The notes under the pieces: model-generated | What the model was told of the DNA's origin: nothing | The model's input: the letters and a program-made list of their open reading frames with translations, nothing else | Databases searched by the model: none | Shown here: one piece after another, positions 6,207 through 10,076 of the stretch | Layout of the letters: every line of letters begins with the position of its first letter | Position numbering within the stretch: position 1 is the first letter of the stretch | Origin: an uncultured Bacteroidales bacterium | GTDB taxonomy: Bacteria > Bacteroidota > Bacteroidia > Bacteroidales > Muribaculaceae | Assembly: GCA_945828175.1 (NCBI GenBank) | Contig: CALZQD010000039.1 | Coordinates: forward strand, 1-10,076 | Length of the DNA stretch: 10,076 bases | Reading direction: 5' to 3' | Position numbers and translations under genes: made by a program

Positions 6207-6428
6207 TCAAAAAGATAACGTGGGCAACAGGAGCTTTCCGTCATGAATAAGACGGCACTCTCCGTTGCTCACGTTTATTTCTATCGTACCGGAGACGAAG
6301 ACCGTGGCCTCAGTCTCGCCCGTGAACGGATGTATCTCGTAGTGTCTGAGGTCGTCGGAGACCGTCACCACGGCCATCCTATACTCGCGGTCGGGTGTGA
6401 TAATCCTGTGGGCGAGAAAACGCTTCAT
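6207..6428 (-). CDS. Small conserved-looking hypothetical protein (73 aa), last gene of the ileS-lspA operon
   Basis: The frame begins at ATG 6428, five bases after the stop of the DUF4296 gene, and ends at TGA 6207. The tight spacing and strand agreement support a real gene. The protein has no signal peptide or membrane segment and reads as alternating beta strands: FLAHRIITPDREYRMAVVTV, then LRHYEIHPFTGE, then TVFVSGTIEI. I recall short proteins of this kind next to lspA in other Bacteroidales, but cannot name a function. The start resembles the small beta domain of amidohydrolases, so it might be a remnant or a free-standing relative of that fold (speculative). Its last codons run through a strong hairpin and T-run that probably form the operon terminator. 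A fortuitous frame is less likely but possible. Confidence 0.65.
   Translation of the reverse strand: MKRFLAHRIITPDREYRMAVVTVSDDLRHYEIHPFTGETEATVFVSGTIEINVSNGECRLIHDGKLLLPTLSF
6211..6281. terminator. Bidirectional terminator hairpin between convergent operons
   Basis: Bases 6217-6228 pair with 6264-6275 (12 pairs, one G-T). GGAG 6230-6233 pairs with CTCC 6260-6263, and CCGTC 6238-6242 with GACGG 6251-6255 around an 8-nt loop. On the plus strand the stem is followed by TATTTC, and on the minus strand by ATCTTTTTG. It can therefore end both the menA-pyrK-pyrD transcript and the ileS-lspA transcript. It lies within the 3' end of the 73-aa gene, which is unusual. Confidence 0.7.
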
Positions 6429-6433
6429 GGCTG

Positions 6434-7216
6434 TCAGTCTTTGTCGGCCTCGAGTTTCTTATGACGATAACGCTGACTGTATTTCTCGGGCGAGAAACGG
6501 TTTCTGACAAGCATGACGCTGTCGACCCAAATCGACGACGTCGTTTTGGGCGATGTGACGAGATAGCCCGAAATGCGCTCGACCTGACGGCTCGAATCGG
6601 TGTAGAACGAAAGCTCTTTCCAGCCGTCGCCGATGACATTGGCAGCATCGTATTCGACGGCTTTGTCGGCGTAGTTGACGGCGATGACCCACTTCGTGTC
6701 CTCGGGGTTGTTATAGAATTTGGCGCGCCAGGTGTAGTAGTCGCCTTTCTCCATATTGTCGTCTTTGTCTAGGCCGAAAGTAAGAATCGGCGAAGGCATG
6801 CGGTCGTTGAACTTGAGGAAATGCGCCCCACCCCAGACATCGACCGAGTCGCCGGCAATAGAGACCATTTCAGCCTTGATGCGGTTGCCGGTCTCCGATA
6901 TGCGGCGGTCGAGAATCTCGATAGTCTTGTCGTAGACGGCCATATATTCGGCGATATTGTGGCCGTACCAGTAGAACGAGGTGTCGACTTTCGCCTGATC
7001 GACGCCGTGCTTCTCGTATATAGACTGCTTGAGCAGCTGCTTGAGCGAGTCGTTGTAATAGGCCGAACGGTTGACCTCGATGACAGATTCGCCGATATGG
7101 ATGTCGGCCATCAGCTCGGCCATATCGTCGGGTTGGATGACGTATGAAGGCACCTTGCTGCAACCGGCGGTCACACACAGCAGAGGCAATAATATGCGCG
7201 TCAGCTTGGCTTTCAT
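6434..7216 (-). CDS. DUF4296 lipoprotein
   Basis: A 260-aa predicted lipoprotein: MKAK, a hydrophobic stretch, and the lipobox TAGC with Cys19 as the lipid-attachment site. Residues of about 25-110 match the Bacteroidota DUF4296 pattern (VIQPDDMAELMADIHIGE, then YNDSLKQLLKQSIYEKHGVD and a tyrosine-rich helix leading to IAEYMAVYDKTIEILDRR). The part after 115 looks like a beta-sandwich, with YYTWRAKFYN, IGDGWKELSFYTD and IWVDSVMLVR strands similar to carbohydrate-binding or jelly-roll folds (inference). Biological role is unknown. Its ATG overlaps the lspA stop (ATGA), so it is translationally coupled to the signal peptidase that should process it. It should sit in the inner or outer membrane facing the periplasm. 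Confidence 0.85.
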   Translation of the reverse strand: MKAKLTRILLPLLCVTAGCSKVPSYVIQPDDMAELMADIHIGESVIEVNRSAYYNDSLKQLLKQSIYEKHGVDQAKVDTSFYWYGHNIAEYMAVYDKTIEILDRRISETGNRIKAEMVSIAGDSVDVWGGAHFLKFNDRMPSPILTFGLDKDDNMEKGDYYTWRAKFYNNPEDTKWVIAVNYADKAVEYDAANVIGDGWKELSFYTDSSRQVERISGYLVTSPKTTSSIWVDSVMLVRNRFSPEKYSQRYRHKKLEADKD

Positions 7217-7851
7217 TCCTCAATCTTCTCTTCGGGCTGCTTCGAGCCGCCGAGATATTTCGAGTAAAAAAGAATCAGCACGACCATGCCGACCGAAATC
7301 GCCGCGTCGGCAAAGTTAAAGACCGGGTCGAAAAACGAGAAAGATCTGCCGCCGAGCCATGGCACCCACTCGGGCCAGTCGAAAGAGAAGAGCGGGAAAT
7401 AGAACATATCGACCACAAGTCCGTGGAACAGCGACGAATAGCCCTCGCCCCAGGGCACGAACGAGGCAACCTGAGGGGGATAAGGGTTATTGAAAATCTC
7501 GCCGTAGAAGAGACAGTCGATGATGTTGCCCGCAGCTCCGGCAGTGACAAGACTGACGCAGACGAGCAGTCCGACGGGGTATTTGCGGCCGCCGTCCTTG
7601 CAGAGTTTATAGAGAACCCACACAAGAGCGGCGACGGCGACGACGCGGAAGAGCGACAGGAAAAGCTTGCTGCCAAACTCCATGCCGAAGGCCATGCCGT
7701 TGTTCTGGACGAAACGGAGATGAAACCAGGGCAGAACCTCGATGTCTTCGCCCCAAAACATATGAGTCTTGACCCATATCTTTATAATCTGGTCGATGAC
7801 AAGGACGGCCATAACAATGAGGACGGCCAGCCACGCTCTCGAATTTTTCAT
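7213..7851 (-). CDS. lspA: LspA, lipoprotein signal peptidase (signal peptidase II), long Bacteroidota form
   Basis: An aspartic protease of the inner membrane that removes signal peptides from prolipoproteins after diacylglyceryl transfer. I chose ATG 7851 (212 aa), seven bases after the stop of the upstream gene; alternatives at 7875 and 7872 would overlap it and add a polar leader before MKNSRAW. Seen: IDQIIKIWV at 19-27, NNGMAFG at 50-56, GNIIDC with catalytic Asp112, and FNFAD with catalytic Asp182, plus four hydrophobic segments. The protein is longer than the roughly 165 residues of proteobacterial LspA because of an aromatic-rich insertion between the two catalytic motifs (about 118-175, with VDMFYFP and PEWVPWLGG), as usual in Bacteroidota. 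The residue after Asp112 is Cys where many bacteria have Arg. The C-terminal tail is acidic. It is coupled to the DUF4296 gene by ATGA overlap. Confidence 0.95.
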   Translation of the reverse strand: MKNSRAWLAVLIVMAVLVIDQIIKIWVKTHMFWGEDIEVLPWFHLRFVQNNGMAFGMEFGSKLFLSLFRVVAVAALVWVLYKLCKDGGRKYPVGLLVCVSLVTAGAAGNIIDCLFYGEIFNNPYPPQVASFVPWGEGYSSLFHGLVVDMFYFPLFSFDWPEWVPWLGGRSFSFFDPVFNFADAAISVGMVVLILFYSKYLGGSKQPEEKIEE

Positions 7852-7858
7852 CACAAGG

Positions 7859-8227
7859 CTACTTCTTGGCATCAATACTCAGGGTTGCATGAGGAACGGC
7901 TCTGAGGCGTTCCTTGGGGATGAGTTTGCCGGTGACGCGGCAGATGCCGTAGGTCTTGTTCTCGATGCGGACGAGGGCTGCCTGAAGGTGGTTGATGAAC
8001 GTGCGCTGACGTTCGGCCAGACGGGCCATATCCTCGCGGTCGCGCGTCGACGCGCCCTCTTCAAGCACCTTGAATGTGGGCGACGTGTCGGCGATGTCGT
8101 TGCCATAGCTGTTGCGGAGCGACGCCGTCAGGTTTTCATATTCCTTCTGGGCCTTGTCGAGCTTGGCAAGGATGATTTCCTTGAACTCCTGAAGTTCTTC
8201 GTCTGAATATCTTGTTTTTTCTGCCAT
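7859..8227 (-). CDS. DksA/TraR-family protein with degenerate zinc finger
   Basis: A 122-aa protein with an N-terminal coiled coil (about 8-92) and a C-terminal segment YGICRVTGKLIPKERLRAVPHATLSI. This is the DksA/TraR zinc-finger block, normally CxxC-x17-CxxC. Only the first ligand remains (Cys96); the other positions are Thr99, Ser117 and Ala120. The IPKERLRAVPHAT core is intact. As I recall, this form is the normal one in Bacteroidota, so it is probably functional without zinc. DksA-like proteins enter the RNA polymerase secondary channel and tune transcription, often with ppGpp. Here DIAD at 44-47 lies near where the acidic tip would be, but I cannot confirm the catalytic pattern. It sits between ileS (13 nt) and lspA (7 nt) in a single operon. 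Confidence 0.88.
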   Translation of the reverse strand: MAEKTRYSDEELQEFKEIILAKLDKAQKEYENLTASLRNSYGNDIADTSPTFKVLEEGASTRDREDMARLAERQRTFINHLQAALVRIENKTYGICRVTGKLIPKERLRAVPHATLSIDAKK

Positions 8228-8240
8228 GAAGTCTTTGAAC

Positions 8241-10063
8241 TTAGTTTAATGTGATGCGGACATACACTTTGAAGCCGTCGAGATCAAGTTCCTCGTATGA
8301 GCCGTTGTCGTTTTCGGCTACCGAAATTGATTCGGCAAGAACCTGACGACCGATGTATTCGCCGTATTTGCTGACAACACCGTCGATGTCGGGGCTGCTG
8401 ACGAAGACGACGTTGATGCGGTCGGTGATGTCGTAGTCACGCGATTTGCGGATGTTCTGAATGCGGTTGATAATTTCGCGGGCGATGCCTTCGAGGCGGA
8501 GGTCTTCGTCGACGGTGATGTCGAGGGCGACGGTTACGTTGCCTTCGTTGGCAACGAGCCAGCCGGGAATATCCTCAGAGACGACTTCGACATCGGCGAG
8601 GTCGACACGGACATCGGTGCCGTTGACCGTTAGGTCGATATATCCCTGTTTCTCGAAGAGGGCAATCTGCTTCTGCTCGAGAGTCTGGAGAGCCTGGGCG
8701 GCGACTTTCATCTGCTTGCCGAGTTTCGGACCGAGCTTCTTGAAATCGGGCTTGACGCGCTTGACGAGAGCACAGTCTTCGGCGCCGACGATGTTGAGCT
8801 CCTTGACGTTGACCTCGGTGAGAATCAGATTTGACATCAGCTCGATGTCTTCGCGCTGGCGGTCGTCGACGGCCGGCACCATGATGGCGTGCAGCGGCTG
8901 ACGCACCTTGAGATTGCTCTTGCGGCGGAGCGAGAGTACCATCGAGGTGATGGTCTGTGCGAGAGCCATGCGCTCCTCGAGATCCTTGTCGATATATTTC
9001 TCGTCGGCGGTAGGGAAGAAAGCGAGATGCACTGAATTCTCGGTTGTCGACTGGGTCAGGTCCTGATAGAGACGGTCGGAGTAGAACGGAGCGACCGGAG
9101 CCATGAGCATGGCAACAGTCTTGAGACATTCATAGAGCGTTTGATATGCCGAAAGCTTGTCTTCAGACATGCCGCCGCCCCAGAAGCGTTTGCGGTTGAG
9201 GCGCACATACCAGTTCGAGAGGTTGTCGATGACGAAATCGTTGATTGCGCGTGCAGCCTTGGTCGGCTCGAGATCTTCGAACGAGTCGGTCACCTGCTTG
9301 ATGAGCGTATTGAGCAGCGAGATGATCCAGCGGTCAATCTCGGGACGCTTTTCGACGGGAACCTGCTCGATTTCGGGATTGAAGCCGTCGACGTTGGCGT
9401 AGAGCGCAAAGAACGAATAGGTGTTTGCCAGTGTTGAGAAGAGTTTGCGCGATACCTCGACAACGCCGTCGGGGTTGAATTTTAGGTTCTCCCAGGGAGC
9501 CGAGTTGGCAATCATATACCAGCGCAGCGGGTCAGAACCGAATTTCTCGATGGCCATGAAGGGGTCGACAGAATTGCCGTGGCGTTTCGACATCTTGTCG
9601 CCGTTCTTATCGAGGACAAGACCGTTAGAGATGACCGACTTGAAGGCTTTGCTGTCGAAGACCATGCCGGCGATGGCGTGGAGGGTGAAGAACCAGCCGC
9701 GTGTCTGGTCGACGCCTTCGGCTATGAAGTCGGCGGGGAAGACGCGGCCCGATTCAAAGGCCTCTTTATTCTCAAAGGGATAATGAATCTGAGCGTAAGG
9801 CATCGAACCCGAGTCGAACCACACGTCGATGAGGTCGAGTTCGCGGCGCATGGGCTTGCCGCTCGGCGATGCAAGGATGATGTCGTCGACATAAGGACGG
9901 TGGAGGTCAATCAGAGCGTAATTCTCCTTGGTGTAGACGCCGGGCTGAAAGCCTTTGTCCTTGTAGGGATTCGATTTCATGAAGCCGAGCTCGACCGAGC
10001 GCTCGATTTCGTTGTATAGGGTCTCGACGCTGTCGATGCAGATTTCCTCGCTGTTGTCCTCTG
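8241..10063 (-). CDS. ileS: IleS, isoleucyl-tRNA synthetase, C-terminal half (5' end cut by contig end)
   Basis: The frame is open from 10063 down to TAA 8241, giving the last 607 or so residues of a class I synthetase that charges tRNA-Ile in the cytoplasm. The ATG at 9980 is internal: in-frame codons upstream continue the family sequence (SVETLYNEIERSVELGF). Counting from that Met: HRPYVDDI at 28-35, DVWFDSGSMPYAQ at 52-64, AEGVDQTRGWFFTLH at 88-101, KMSKR at 129-133 within DKNGDKMSKRHGNSVDP, the anticodon-binding helical domain at about 180-350 (FVIDNLSNWYVRLNRKRFW), and a C-terminal beta-rich extension. KMSKR with this extension is typical of the eukaryote-like, type 2 IleRS, often linked to low mupirocin sensitivity (inference; the first half is missing). 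An in-frame TAA at 10071-10073 comes from adapter sequence, not the gene. Confidence 0.95.
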
Positions 10064-10076
10064 CTGTCTCTTATAC
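10064..10076. other. Residual Nextera/Tn5 mosaic-end adapter at contig end (not genomic)
   Basis: CTGTCTCTTATAC is identical to the first 13 bases of the 19-bp Tn5 mosaic end used in tagmentation libraries, and it is the very end of the sequence. It breaks the ileS frame with a TAA. Both facts point to untrimmed adapter. Confidence 0.9.

Noticed and set aside
7144..7905. 253-aa plus-strand frame across lspA
   Set aside because: It is antisense to lspA, whose catalytic motifs are certain; the frame is highly charged and has no recognisable domain, as expected for a shadow in GC-rich DNA.
10071..10073. Nonsense mutation or pseudogenisation of ileS
   Set aside because: The stop lies within adapter-identical bases at the contig end, and the rest of ileS is intact.

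Overview
The window looks like a chromosomal contig end from a member of the Bacteroidales. The gut family Muribaculaceae is my best guess, but that is inference. The evidence is two promoters of the Bacteroidota type (TTTG, 19-20 nt, TAnnTTTG), translation starts without Shine-Dalgarno sequences, a DUF4296 lipoprotein beside lspA, the Bacteroidota-type long LspA, and a DksA/TraR-like protein that has lost most of its zinc ligands. Genes are moderately GC-rich and the long non-coding stretch is AT-rich.

Layout from left to right. (1) 1-1219, plus strand: the 3' end of rsmI (16S rRNA methyltransferase), then a coiled-coil lipoprotein gene closed by a clear intrinsic terminator. (2) 1325-1948, minus strand: a single XRE-type regulator gene with its own promoter. 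(3) 1877-3603: about 1.7 kb with no convincing gene. It holds an array of twelve 8-bp repeats, a long nested hairpin of about 177 nt and several smaller inverted repeats. (4) 3575-6193, plus strand: a good promoter followed by menA-pyrK-pyrD, with pyrK and pyrD overlapping. This joins a menaquinone prenyltransferase to the NAD-linked class 1B dihydroorotate dehydrogenase. (5) 6207-10063, minus strand: ileS (5'-truncated), a dksA/traR-like gene, lspA, a DUF4296 lipoprotein gene and a 73-aa small gene, closely spaced and probably one operon. The two convergent operons meet at one strong hairpin, 6217-6275, that can terminate both.

The last 13 bases (10064-10076) match the start of the Tn5/Nextera mosaic-end adapter and create a false in-frame stop in ileS. 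They are almost certainly not genomic.

Most genes are conserved housekeeping genes. I found no defence system, transposase, phage gene, CRISPR array or RNA gene of a known class. The most unusual material is the non-coding island and its repeats and hairpins, plus the in-phase direct repeats upstream of the menA promoter.
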